From the NCBI GenBank assembly GCA_027459775.1, contig DAIDHE010000238.1:1-43771 (forward strand): a stretch of DNA of 43,771 nucleotides, in the 5' to 3' direction. This DNA comes from Planctomycetales bacterium. Lineage in GTDB: Bacteria > Planctomycetota > Planctomycetia > Isosphaerales > Isosphaeraceae. Below the pieces are notes generated by a model, which did no database searches, was not told the origin of the DNA, and saw only the letters and a program-made list of their open reading frames with translations. The first letter of the stretch is position 1. Every line of letters starts with the position of its first letter. Positions 1 to 8,480 of this stretch are shown here, piece after piece. Made by a program: the position numbers and the translations under genes.

Positions 1-219
1 GCCGGCGGCGTGGTGGTGAGCTATTTCGAGTGGGTCCAGAACCTTCAGCACTTCCGCTGGCCGCTCGAGCAGATTCAGCGCGAGGAAGAGCGCAAGCTCG
101 TGGACGCCTTTGGCGAGGTCCACGACCTCGCCCAGCGCAAGTCGGTCACCCTCCGCACGGCGGCCTTCATGAAGGCGATCGCCCGGGTGGGCCGGGCGCA
201 TGTGCTGGGCGGGATGTAG
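1..219 (+). CDS. Glutamate dehydrogenase, C-terminal end (partial)
   Basis: Only the last 72 codons are in the window; the frame is open from base 1 and stops with TAG at 217-219. The opening residues read AGGVVVSYFEWVQN, which matches the signature near the C-terminus of Glu/Leu/Phe/Val dehydrogenases, where the consensus is close to AGGV-VSYFEW-QN. The remainder is the C-terminal helical segment that packs back on the Rossmann domain. The enzyme would interconvert glutamate and 2-oxoglutarate plus ammonia in the cytoplasm. NAD versus NADP preference cannot be judged because the nucleotide-binding domain lies outside the window. It converges on the small basic gene with a 17-nt gap. Confidence 0.88.
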   Translation, partial: AGGVVVSYFEWVQNLQHFRWPLEQIQREEERKLVDAFGEVHDLAQRKSVTLRTAAFMKAIARVGRAHVLGGM

Positions 220-236
220 GCCGGGGTCGCGATCGC

Positions 237-380
237 TTACAGGCCGCGTCCGCCCAGGTGCTTGGTCTTGCTGGGGTTGCGCTTGCCGTGGATCTTCCGC
301 CGCCGCCCCTTGGCCACCGGCGAGCTGTCGCAGCGCTTGCGCCACTTGTATCCCTTGGAATGGCGCGTCTTGGTCTTCAT
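237..380 (-). CDS. Small, very basic 47-residue protein, possibly ribosome- or nucleic-acid-associated
   Basis: A 47-codon ORF from ATG (378-380) to TAA. About 40% of residues are K or R, in clusters such as KGRRRKIHGKRNPSKTKH, with a Gly-rich end. This composition is like small ribosomal proteins of the bTHX or bL35 class, but I cannot assign it to a named family and see no zinc-binding cysteine set (one Cys only). The ATG was chosen because a good sigma70-like promoter lies about 70 nt upstream; longer in-frame starts would lie upstream of that promoter. It is convergent with the glutamate dehydrogenase gene. Existence as a gene is likely; function is unknown. Confidence 0.65.
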   Translation of the reverse strand: MKTKTRHSKGYKWRKRCDSSPVAKGRRRKIHGKRNPSKTKHLGGRGL

Positions 381-447
381 GATCGACAAAACTCCAAGGC
401 CCCGCATCCGGGGCCGCTTGTTCGCAATAACGCAAATTCGAGGTGCT

Positions 448-476
448 ATTATCAAGCACACGCCCCACGTCTGCAA
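448..476 (-). promoter_or_regulatory. Sigma70-like promoter for the 47-residue basic protein
   Basis: On the minus strand: TTGCAG (471-476), a 17-nt spacer, then GATAAT (448-453). Optimal spacing and good boxes predict a start near 441 and a leader of about 60 nt before the ATG at 380. Confidence 0.6.
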
Positions 477-567
477 GACGAGCTTGAGAGTCGCGGCCGC
501 CGTACATGACGACCAGCCGAGCGGCCCCTGCCCTTGACTCTCGTGATCGAGCGAATCGATGATCAAA

Positions 568-954
568 TCAAGGGGTCTCAATGTCGAGTGAACTCCCCTC
601 GGGCTTGACGTCGAAGACCTTCTGAACAGAGGGCGAAGCGCCCTTCGTGACTCGGCCGGGTATCGCTAGCGTCACACGGTTTTGCCCGTTGAGCATCTTG
701 ATTTCCTGAGTGAGGTCGGGGCGAATCTCGGCGGTGCGCGCCGGCGCCGACCGCCGGTTGATGTTGGCGGGGTCGAAGATCACCTGCCCTCTCTTGATGG
801 GCCGGCCCTTTTCCGTCACGCGCCCCGTGACGACGGCCTCGGTGAGCGAGGATTCCGCGTGACGCCCAGCGCCGCGAGGGATGGCCGAGATCCCCCCAAG
901 CAGCCCCTGTGAACTGGCGATGAGCAGAGCGAGACAGTGCAGCCGGATTCTCAT
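568..954 (-). CDS. Small secreted carboxypeptidase-regulatory-like protein
   Basis: 128 codons from ATG (952-954) to TGA. The N-terminus ([21 protein letters not shown]) looks like a short signal peptide without a clear lipobox. The mature part begins [19 protein letters not shown], the start of a carboxypeptidase regulatory-like (transthyretin-fold) beta-sandwich; it continues with a DPANINR segment and ends with a short strand reading [12 protein letters not shown]. In planctomycetes such proteins commonly follow genes for DUF1559 prepilin-like proteins (general knowledge), and a decayed DUF1559 fragment does lie just upstream on the same strand. It is probably exported and structural; no catalytic motif is visible. 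It may itself be losing selection together with the fossil. Confidence 0.7.
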   Translation of the reverse strand: MRIRLHCLALLIASSQGLLGGISAIPRGAGRHAESSLTEAVVTGRVTEKGRPIKRGQVIFDPANINRRSAPARTAEIRPDLTQEIKMLNGQNRVTLAIPGRVTKGASPSVQKVFDVKPEGSSLDIETP

Positions 955-988
955 CTCGACTCGGCCGGTCCTCGCGGACCCTATGGAG

Positions 989-1144
989 GGCGTCGTGATC
1001 GCCGTGAAACGCCAGCCCGATCTGCTTGAGGCTGTTCAAGCACTGCGTCCGTCGCGCGGGTTCCCGGGCCGCCTGCACCGCCGACAACAAGAGCGCGATC
1101 AAAACGCCAATGACGGCGATCGCCACCATCGCGATTTTAAGGGA
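989..1144 (-). pseudogene. DUF1559 prepilin-like gene fragment
   Basis: About 50 residues in one minus-strand frame read [20 protein letters not shown] followed by [17 protein letters not shown]. This is the N-terminal helix and the following segment of DUF1559 (prepilin-type cleavage/methylation) proteins. The GFTLIE cleavage signal is missing: the equivalent stretch reads [11 protein letters not shown]. Homology stops after the AFHGDHD segment, where a full protein would have some 250 further residues. It is therefore truncated at both ends. No functional product is expected. Confidence 0.7.
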
Positions 1145-1288
1145 ATTCTTGACGGATATGTGAGGAATAACCAACACGACATTGTTCCAGAATGAAACAA
1201 GCCAGGAACAATGTGACGTCGGAGTGTTTCCGTTTAACATGTCCATGGCCCTTGGTATGCAGGCCCAAGCTCACCAGGACAAATCCTC

Positions 1289-1384
1289 ATGGCCGCGGAC
1301 GGACGCACGGACGCTGTCATTGACTCGTCGACGCTCATCAACTTCCTGAAGATTGACCGAGCCGACCGATTGGCCCGTCATCAC
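1289..1384 (+). pseudogene. N-terminal fragment of a PIN-domain gene
   Basis: From ATG at 1289 about 32 codons read like the start of a PIN-fold nuclease: a short polar leader, then AVIDSSTLINFLKIDRAD and a Leu-Ala-Arg-His stretch. The D in VIDSSTLINFL fits the first metal-binding aspartate of PIN domains. Similarity ends near base 1385, and the frame then runs on only as the antisense of the large minus-strand gene, so the other active-site acids are absent. I take it as a toxin-like gene truncated at or near the 3' end of its neighbour. Confidence 0.5.
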
Positions 1385-1426
1385 CAGTTATTGAACCGTC
1401 GCTCTTTCGTCCTCAATCTCCCCGAT

Positions 1427-4400
1427 TCAAACCTTCGAAGCCTGAGGCGATTCCGAGCGGCGGCCCAATCCGCCGTCGGGGCTGGCGTCGGGCTCGGGGT
1501 CGCCGGGCTCGGGATGTTGGTAGCCGCCCAGGCTCCAGACCAGCTCGCTGTTGTGCTGAAGATCGAGCATCGTCAGGCTCTGGACGGCCCGCAAGACCAG
1601 GATCTGATCGCTCCAGAGATCGGTCCGCAAGAGCACCTCGTGCATCCGGGCCTTGACCGCGGCCCACGGGTCAGCGCCCCCCTGCCCCAGCACGACCTTG
1701 ATCCAGCCCCGGACGATCCGGCGATGGGTACGGAGGTAGCGCGCCACGCGGCGCCTGCCGACGTCGTCGAGGACGGGAAAGCATGGAAGGGTGAACAAGT
1801 CGGCGTCTGGGCGCTTCACACGATGCACGGGCCGCCACAGCCTGCGCAGCCGGAGCACCGGGTCGGGAAGGCCCGGAGGAAGCCCGTCGGCGTCGTTCTT
1901 GCGTTCGGCCGACCACGCGATCACACGCTCCAGGGCCTCGATCGAAAGCGCCAGCGTGGCGATGTCGTCGTGGTCCAGCACGCACGCCGCCGTGAGCGCG
2001 CGAAGCGACTCTCCGCCGCGATTGGCCAGATACGGGATCTCGGCGGCGAGGTATTCGCCCAGGCCCTCAAAGTGGAACCCGAACCGCTTGAGCCAGAGCC
2101 GCACCCACTCGAGCCGCTTCTTGTGCAGCCGCCGCGCTTGCTCGGCCACGATCCGGTCGCGGCGGGTCGCCCGGATATAGTCGAGGTCGACCTCCATGAG
2201 CGCGGGCGCGGCAAGCGCCGCCGGCGCGGTCGGCAAGGCCAGCCCCACATACTCGACGTCGAACCGCGCCCGCAACCAGAGCGAGCTCATGAAGATCGGC
2301 TTGCGCATCCGGTGGATCTTGCGCAGGGCCGCCCAGTAGGTGTCGGCCGGGATCAATTCCTGGCGATCGACCTGGGGATGCAGGATCTCGCGTACGAGCG
2401 CCCGCACGCCCTTGAGCGCATGGATCACCAGCCAGCCAGCGCCCCTGGCGAGCACGAACGGCAGGAACAACATCCGCCCCCCCGCCAGATGACGGTGATA
2501 AAGGGCGAAGAGATTGATCGTGCGCGCCGAAAGAGGCAAATCATGAAGCGGGAAGCTGCGAAACGCCCTGCGCACGTTTTGCTCGCGGTCGCGGCGGGCG
2601 AGCTCGGCGACCTGGGGGCCGAACCGGGCCTCGATCTCGGCCTCGCGGAGCGGGTCGTCGGCCATGAAGTCGACCGCCGTGAACTCGACCGTCTCCAGAA
2701 ACTGAAGCGCCTCCCGCCTGCGCAGCGCGACCCCCGCCTGCGCATCCGCCGACCCCAGCCCCGCGTGCTCGCTCGCCGGCTCAGGCAGCCACACATCGCC
2801 AGGATCGATCTTGAGCCGCCCCGCCAACCACCCGCGATAACGCTCGCGGATCGGCGCTGGCGAGCACGCCAGCCGGTCGATGGGGATCGCATTCCGATTG
2901 TAATCGAGGATCAAGATGGCCGTCTCTTGCACGAGCAGCCGGGTGATGTAGTTGAACCACAGATACGGCCCGCCAAGGAGCCCGCCGGCGCGGCTCAGGT
3001 CGAGCCGGTCGAGCAGCCGGCTCTCGCCCAGCAAGTGCCCCAGGTGGCTGCGCCTGAGATTCCCCAGCGCGAGATTGCCCAGAAGCTGCACCGTCGCCTT
3101 GGTGTCCGAGCGATGGAGCGGCGAGCCCTCGAGATAATCCTGATACAGCAAGCGGACGTTACGCAGAAACGCCAGCTCGCGATTCTCGAACAAAAAATGC
3201 GATTGCGTGTGTTGATCTTCATCCTTGGACGGCTCGATCGGATCGGGGACGCGGTCGTCGGAGGCGCGCAAGCGCAGCTCGGGGTCGATCACGCGCTCGG
3301 CCAGGAACTGGGCGTCCTGGTCCCTGCGGCGGTTCTTGAGGGTCTTGGTGTGGGTTGCGAACTGGGCCTCGACCACCCGCTCGCAATAGTCGGCCGACTG
3401 GTTGGCGATCCGCCGCAGCCAGCTCCCGAGCGCCCAGAGGGCCAGGCAAATCACGCCCAGGATGATCACCGGCCAGCCCATCACGATCTGGATCTTGTCG
3501 ACCAATCCCCGCAGCGGCCGCAGGAACCCGGCGGCCCGCACGATCAGATAGACCATCAAGAACCCGCCCCCAAGCCACAACAGGCGTTTGGCCGGGGTCC
3601 GGGTGGCGCTCACGATCGCGCCCCCCAGGCGGTCGAGAAACACCGGCGGCGAGAGCGTCCCCTGCAAGTCGGCCAGGAAATAGACCAGGTCCAGCACCCG
3701 CTGAATCATCTGGCCGGCGTGGTTGGCGGCGAGCGCGACGGCCTCGGCGGGGCTCCGCTCGCGATACGCCAAAAGCTCGCGCGCCCACGGCAGCCTGCGC
3801 ACGCCGGGGATGTTGAGCATCCGTAGATAGCGGTCGGCGGCGGCGACGAACGCCGGGCCAGCGCTATCGAGCAACCGCTCGGGCGTCATCTGGATCAGCC
3901 GCTCGACGACGGCTTCGATGGGGATCTCACGGGTCTCGGCGGTCGCCAGCTCGAGGGCGCTCGACGCGGGCTCGAGCCGGGCGGCCCGCGCCTCGAGGTC
4001 GCTCAAGATCCGCCCCGTCACGACCAGCCGGGCGTTGCGATCGAGCCCAGGCGCGAGCGCCAACCGCGCGTGCTCGAGCTCCGACCGGATCGCACGCAGC
4101 CGATGACGGTCGCGCGATTCCGGGCGCTGGGCCTGAAGCGGCTCGAAGAGCACGATGTTGCGATTGAGCAAACCCGCCAGCCGGCCCACCACCCGGTCCG
4201 AAAGCCGCAACAGCACCAGGCCCACTCGCACCAGCCGCACGATCGGCAACAGCACCCGCAAGAACCGCAGCATCCGCGCCCAGCGGCCCGCGGCCGCCAG
4301 CCCGCTCGAAAGCCCCCCCTGCGAGCCCGCCGCGAGTAAGTCGAGCTCGATCTGATGGCTCAGAAAGCCAAACGGCAGCGACGCCGCCAGGTCGACGATC

Positions 4401-5839
4401 AAGTGGTCGAACAAGAACCCGAGCCGATCGGGCGTGAGAATCAGCTTGAGTGTGAATTCGATCAAGAAAAAGGATGAAAGCGCGAGGTCGATCCCGCCCA
4501 GGAGGCGATGCTCGGCGGGCGAGAGGCCGGCCAGGCGGGTCTGGGCGACGACGAGCTCGAGGACGATCATGCCGCAGAGGGCGATGATCATGACCAGGAC
4601 CAGTGAGTCGAGCCGCCGCGCGGCCGACCGCCCGAGGAGCGCCTCCAGTCGCGCGGCCAGAAGCTTTTCGCGCCAATCCGCGCGAACCCGCCCGCGGAGC
4701 CGCCGGGCCGCGCGGGCCGCGCGAACGAGCCGGGCGTGGGCGGGCGGATCCGCGGCGCCCAGGCCGTCCCCGGTCGCTCGCTCGATCCGCTGGCAGGTCT
4801 GGGCAATCCGCTCGACGTCGCGCTCGAGCAATTCGAGCCGGGCGACGGCGTGCCGCCGCGGCAGATCCTCGATGAACGCCGCGGTCTCGCCAAGCTCGTC
4901 GCGCACGAGCTGCACGATCGCCTCGCAGTGGTCCGCCTGCTCGTGGGGCTCGAGAAGGTCGAGCCGGCCCTCGACGGCGACCGCGAGCTCGGTCCGCCGC
5001 GACTCGAGCCCGCCGCGCCAGTCGGTCGCGGATACGGCGGGCGCGCCCGCCCCGACCTTCGAGCGCCCCGCCGCCGCTTCGCGCTCGTCGATCTCGAGGG
5101 CGGCCGCCTGAGCCTCGAGCCGCGTCAGGTGCAGCCTGCTCCGCCAGGCATCCTCGATCGACTCGGGCTCGAGCGCGCGCTCGAGCTCGATCTTACGCCC
5201 GAGCAACAGCCCGCGCAGTCGATCGCAGCCGGCCTGTAGGTCCGCTTCGCGGGGGTCTGGCCTCCCTTTGTGATCCTTCTCAAGCGTTGACTTGAGCCGG
5301 GCGAGCTCGACCTCGAGCGCCAGGGCCGGCGGATGAGGCGGCTCGCGGTCGAGCCGAGCGATCAAGACCGACAGCCAGTCGAGGTCGGCCCTGAGTCCCT
5401 CGATCGCAAGCGCGATCGTGAGCGGACCCTCGGCCGCGCTCGTCGAGAGCCCGCGGACGGCCGCCTTCGTTTCGCCCAGCCAGCCGCGCAGCCGCGAGGC
5501 GACCAGGCCGCGGCCAGGGCTTCGCGGCTCGAATGCCCCTGGGTCGCCCTCGACCGCTGCCTCGAGATCGATCAGCCGCTCGGCGACGGCCTCGCGCAGC
5601 GCCTCGCCCTCCGCGTCCAGCATGCGGCGGTCGAGCCTGCGCCGAAAGCGCAGCCCGTCGTCGACGGCGTCGAGCCGCTCGGCGAACAGCCCGGGGCCGT
5701 CGGCCGCGCGGCCGAGGCTCTCGCTCTTTCGCAGCCATTCTCGTGCCTTCTCGATCACGTCGCTCAAGCTCGCTGCTCCCCGGCGGGCGTCGACCAGACC
5801 TACGATCGCGGCAACGAGCGCTCGAAAAATCGGAGCCAA
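1427..5839 (-). CDS. 1470-residue membrane protein with a pore-less voltage-sensor-like domain
   Basis: Unrecognised large protein. Residues 1-400 are soluble, Arg/Glu/Leu-rich and probably helical or coiled-coil. Residues about 408-555 look like a voltage-sensor domain: S1 (LVLVMIIALCGMIVLEL), S2 with the FFLIEFTLKLI pattern of the charge-transfer centre, S3 with FDHLIVDLAASLPF, and an S4 of arginines every third or seventh residue (RMLRFLRVLLPIVRLVRVGL). No pore helix or selectivity filter follows. A second hydrophobic pair sits near 750-810 (WLGGGFLMVYLIV; PVIILGVICLALWALG). Residues 810-1470 are soluble with no domain I know. The only in-frame start at the 5' end is TTG at 5839, inside the end of the dipeptidase gene (40-nt overlap), so the start is uncertain. 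Likely inner membrane; function unknown, perhaps voltage sensing coupled to a cytoplasmic module. Confidence 0.8.
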   Translation of the reverse strand: MAPIFRALVAAIVGLVDARRGAASLSDVIEKAREWLRKSESLGRAADGPGLFAERLDAVDDGLRFRRRLDRRMLDAEGEALREAVAERLIDLEAAVEGDPGAFEPRSPGRGLVASRLRGWLGETKAAVRGLSTSAAEGPLTIALAIEGLRADLDWLSVLIARLDREPPHPPALALEVELARLKSTLEKDHKGRPDPREADLQAGCDRLRGLLLGRKIELERALEPESIEDAWRSRLHLTRLEAQAAALEIDEREAAAGRSKVGAGAPAVSATDWRGGLESRRTELAVAVEGRLDLLEPHEQADHCEAIVQLVRDELGETAAFIEDLPRRHAVARLELLERDVERIAQTCQRIERATGDGLGAADPPAHARLVRAARAARRLRGRVRADWREKLLAARLEALLGRSAARRLDSLVLVMIIALCGMIVLELVVAQTRLAGLSPAEHRLLGGIDLALSSFFLIEFTLKLILTPDRLGFLFDHLIVDLAASLPFGFLSHQIELDLLAAGSQGGLSSGLAAAGRWARMLRFLRVLLPIVRLVRVGLVLLRLSDRVVGRLAGLLNRNIVLFEPLQAQRPESRDRHRLRAIRSELEHARLALAPGLDRNARLVVTGRILSDLEARAARLEPASSALELATAETREIPIEAVVERLIQMTPERLLDSAGPAFVAAADRYLRMLNIPGVRRLPWARELLAYRERSPAEAVALAANHAGQMIQRVLDLVYFLADLQGTLSPPVFLDRLGGAIVSATRTPAKRLLWLGGGFLMVYLIVRAAGFLRPLRGLVDKIQIVMGWPVIILGVICLALWALGSWLRRIANQSADYCERVVEAQFATHTKTLKNRRRDQDAQFLAERVIDPELRLRASDDRVPDPIEPSKDEDQHTQSHFLFENRELAFLRNVRLLYQDYLEGSPLHRSDTKATVQLLGNLALGNLRRSHLGHLLGESRLLDRLDLSRAGGLLGGPYLWFNYITRLLVQETAILILDYNRNAIPIDRLACSPAPIRERYRGWLAGRLKIDPGDVWLPEPASEHAGLGSADAQAGVALRRREALQFLETVEFTAVDFMADDPLREAEIEARFGPQVAELARRDREQNVRRAFRSFPLHDLPLSARTINLFALYHRHLAGGRMLFLPFVLARGAGWLVIHALKGVRALVREILHPQVDRQELIPADTYWAALRKIHRMRKPIFMSSLWLRARFDVEYVGLALPTAPAALAAPALMEVDLDYIRATRRDRIVAEQARRLHKKRLEWVRLWLKRFGFHFEGLGEYLAAEIPYLANRGGESLRALTAACVLDHDDIATLALSIEALERVIAWSAERKNDADGLPPGLPDPVLRLRRLWRPVHRVKRPDADLFTLPCFPVLDDVGRRRVARYLRTHRRIVRGWIKVVLGQGGADPWAAVKARMHEVLLRTDLWSDQILVLRAVQSLTMLDLQHNSELVWSLGGYQHPEPGDPEPDASPDGGLGRRSESPQASKV

Positions 5840-6879
5840 TTCCCGTGAAACACGTCGTCAACGGCCGCGCTCGAATAGCCCCGGGCGGTCAAGATCGTGT
5901 CGAGCTTTTGCAGGTCCGAGATCCGGTCGAGCCCCGTCGGCGTTTGCTCCGTCCCGAACCCGCCGTCGAGGTCGCTGCCGATCGCCGCATGATGCGAGTT
6001 CCCCGCAAGCTGGCACACGCGGTCGATGTGATCGGCGGCCGCCGCGATCCCCACGACCTCCCGACTGGTCCGGCCCCGCACCCACCCCGGCGCGAGCATC
6101 CAGGCGTCGAACGCCGCCCCGATCACCGCCCCGCGCTCGATCAGAAGCTTGATCTGATCGTCGCTATACTGCCGGCCGTCGTCGACGAGCGCCCGGCAGT
6201 TGTTGTGGCTGGCGAGGACCGCTCCACTGAAGGCGTCCAGGGCCTGGAAAAAGCTCGTGTCGGAAAGATGCGTCGCGTCCAGGATCATCCCCAGGCGCTC
6301 GAACTCCTTGAGAAGCGCGAGCCCGTCCGCGGTGAGCGGCCCGTCGCCGCCGGTGCCGACCGCGTACCGATTCGCCCCGTAGTGCACCAGATTGACCGAG
6401 CGCAGGCCCATGCTCCACCAGGCTTCGACGTGAGCGATGTCGACGATCGGGTCGGCCCCTTCCATCGCCAGGATGTAGCCCAGCGGCTGGCCCGGCGACC
6501 ATGAGCGCCAGTGCGAATCGAGCTCGGCCGCCGTCGTGATCCGCCGCAAGAGCCCCCTGCGCTCGAGCAGCTCGTAATAGTAAAGCTGGCCGCGCGCGAT
6601 CGCCGAGGCGGCGTCCTGGTTGACAAAGTCCAGCGAGAGCCGGCTCTGGCCCGAGAGCGTTCGAGCCTGCGGCCGAGCGCGTGAAAGCAGCGTCGCCTGG
6701 CAGGCCGCGATCTGGCCCCTCTCCATCTCGGGCAGCGTGGTCGTCGCCCGCCCACGCCCGGGATGATCCGTCATCGCCGCGTCGATCGCGTTCAGGGCGT
6801 CGAGGTCGAGCGTCAGGTCGCGGTCCCAGGAAAGAGCGTTCCAGGCGAGGTCAAGGTGTCCGTCGAAGAGTCGTCTCAT
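5800..6879 (-). CDS. Membrane dipeptidase (peptidase M19, renal dipeptidase family)
   Basis: 359 residues from ATG (6877-6879). The N-terminus has DGHLDLAWN, the HxD zinc-ligand motif of M19 enzymes. Further family marks are DATHLSD, then VLASHNNCRALVDDGRQYSD, a GxVIGxAFDAWM stretch, and AIGSDLDGGFG near residue 310. M19 enzymes use two zinc ions to hydrolyse dipeptides, including D-amino-acid-containing ones. No signal peptide is seen, so a cytoplasmic enzyme is likely. The length is normal for the family. The ribosome-binding site is weak. The 3' end overlaps the large voltage-sensor-like gene by 40 nt, suggesting co-transcription. Confidence 0.9.
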   Translation of the reverse strand: MRRLFDGHLDLAWNALSWDRDLTLDLDALNAIDAAMTDHPGRGRATTTLPEMERGQIAACQATLLSRARPQARTLSGQSRLSLDFVNQDAASAIARGQLYYYELLERRGLLRRITTAAELDSHWRSWSPGQPLGYILAMEGADPIVDIAHVEAWWSMGLRSVNLVHYGANRYAVGTGGDGPLTADGLALLKEFERLGMILDATHLSDTSFFQALDAFSGAVLASHNNCRALVDDGRQYSDDQIKLLIERGAVIGAAFDAWMLAPGWVRGRTSREVVGIAAAADHIDRVCQLAGNSHHAAIGSDLDGGFGTEQTPTGLDRISDLQKLDTILTARGYSSAAVDDVFHGNWLRFFERSLPRS

Positions 6880-7062
6880 GGGCGTCCGAGGTTGGTATTC
6901 CGGATTGAAGTCGACCGGAACCGAGCAATCGCATTCGCGCGGGGCCGGTCAGTGATTCGTGAGCGGGGGGCGGTTCTTGGCATCCCCGGGGGATTATGTT
7001 ATCCCGAATCAGCCTTGAACCCAAGCAAACCCAAGACCCAGCGCCCCGGCGAAGGGAATCGT

Positions 7063-8454
7063 ATGACGGAACAGAGTGCGCCTAGCAGGCACGAGACGCC
7101 CAACTCGAAGCCGCGATGGCTCGAGCGCCTGGGCCTGGGCCGCCCCGAGCTCCGCGCCTGGGCGCTCTATGACTGGGCCAACTCGGCCCTCGTTTGCACC
7201 ATCATCACGGCGGTTTTCCCGATCTATTACGAAAAGGTCGCCTGCGCGAACCTGCCGTCCAAAGTGGGGGCGCGCTATTTCGCCAGCTTCACGACCCTGG
7301 GGATGGTCTTGATTGCCGTCGTCTCGCCGTTCCTGGGCGCGGTCGCCGACCTTCGCGGCGGCAAGAAAAAAATGCTCGGCGGCTTCATGGCCCTGGGCGC
7401 GGTCGCCGTCGCGGGAATGTTCTGGATCCACACCGGCGACCTCGCGCTGGCGTCAGCGCTCTTCATCCTGGCCAACATCGGGGCCAACGGCAGCTTTGTC
7501 TTTTACGACGCCCTCTTGCCCCACATCGCAAGGCCCGACGAGGTCGATCGGGTCTCGACAGCCGGATACGCGCTGGGCTATCTGGGCGGGGGTGCGCTCC
7601 TCACCCTGAACCTGGCCTGGATCCAGCGCCCCGATCTTTTCGGCCTGCCGTCGGGCGCGAATCTCACCGAGGCCCAGGCGACCCTCCCGTCGCGGCTGGC
7701 GTTTCTGTCGGTCGCCCTGTGGTGGGTGCTGTTTTCGATCCCGCTCTTTCGCCGCGTCCCCGAGCCCCGCCTGCCCGGGGGAAAACCAGCCCCCGAGCCG
7801 CTGGCCGCCACGTTCGCGCTCGCCTTTCGCCGCCTGATCGAGACCGGCAAGACCCTGCGCCAGTATCGCCAGGCGTTCCTCATGCTGCTCGCGTTCTTGA
7901 TCTATAACGACGGCATCGGCACGATCATCCGCATGGCCGCGATCTACGCCTCGGAAATCGGCATCGATCAAGGAGTGATCATAGCAGCGATCTTACTCGT
8001 CCAGTTCGTCGGCATTCCGTTCGCGTTCTTGTTTGGGATGCTGGCCGGCCGGCTGGGCGCCAAGCGCTCGATCGGGCTCGGCCTCGCGGTCTACACCGGC
8101 ATCTGCGTGTTCGGCTGGTTCATGACGACCGCGACGCATTTCGTGATCCTGGCGATCCTGGTGGGGGCCGTCCAGGGCGGAACGCAGGCGCTCAGCCGGT
8201 CGCTGTTCGCGAGCTTGATTCCGCGGGACAAGTCGGCCGAGTTCTTCGGCTTCTTCGGCGTCGCCGAGAAATTCGCAGGCATCTTCGGGCCCGCCCTGTT
8301 CGCGATCATCAGCCTGGCGACCGGCGAGAGCCGGGGCGCGATCCTGTCGGTGATCGGATTCTTCGCCGTGGGCGGGCTGCTCCTGTCGCTGGTCGACGTC
8401 CCCCTGGGCGAGCAGCTCGCCCGCGCCGACGAGGCTCAGGTCGAGAGCATCTAG
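7063..8454 (+). CDS. MFS transporter, UMF1 / Atg22-like family
   Basis: 463 residues. ATG at 7063 is preceded by GAAGGGA at a good distance, and the sequence then enters the conserved ELRAWALYDWANSA motif, the hallmark of UMF1 (vacuole-effluxer Atg22-like) MFS proteins; longer in-frame starts upstream have no such support. About twelve hydrophobic segments follow, with the cytoplasmic loop GAVADLRGGKKKML between helices 2 and 3 and a matching half-repeat FGMLAGRLGAKRS. Family members are putative effluxers of amino acids or other small solutes; the substrate here is unknown. It converges on the phosphatidylcholine-synthase-like gene with a 26-nt gap. Confidence 0.88.
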   Translation: MTEQSAPSRHETPNSKPRWLERLGLGRPELRAWALYDWANSALVCTIITAVFPIYYEKVACANLPSKVGARYFASFTTLGMVLIAVVSPFLGAVADLRGGKKKMLGGFMALGAVAVAGMFWIHTGDLALASALFILANIGANGSFVFYDALLPHIARPDEVDRVSTAGYALGYLGGGALLTLNLAWIQRPDLFGLPSGANLTEAQATLPSRLAFLSVALWWVLFSIPLFRRVPEPRLPGGKPAPEPLAATFALAFRRLIETGKTLRQYRQAFLMLLAFLIYNDGIGTIIRMAAIYASEIGIDQGVIIAAILLVQFVGIPFAFLFGMLAGRLGAKRSIGLGLAVYTGICVFGWFMTTATHFVILAILVGAVQGGTQALSRSLFASLIPRDKSAEFFGFFGVAEKFAGIFGPALFAIISLATGESRGAILSVIGFFAVGGLLLSLVDVPLGEQLARADEAQVESI

Positions 8455-8480
8455 GGCCTGTCCTCCTTCTGAAACAGCCT

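Noticed and set aside
1289-3826. 845-codon open frame on the plus strand
   Set aside because: Apart from its first 32 codons (PIN fossil) it is the exact antisense of the large minus-strand membrane protein; the composition is Pro/Arg/Gln-rich noise typical of GC-rich shadows.
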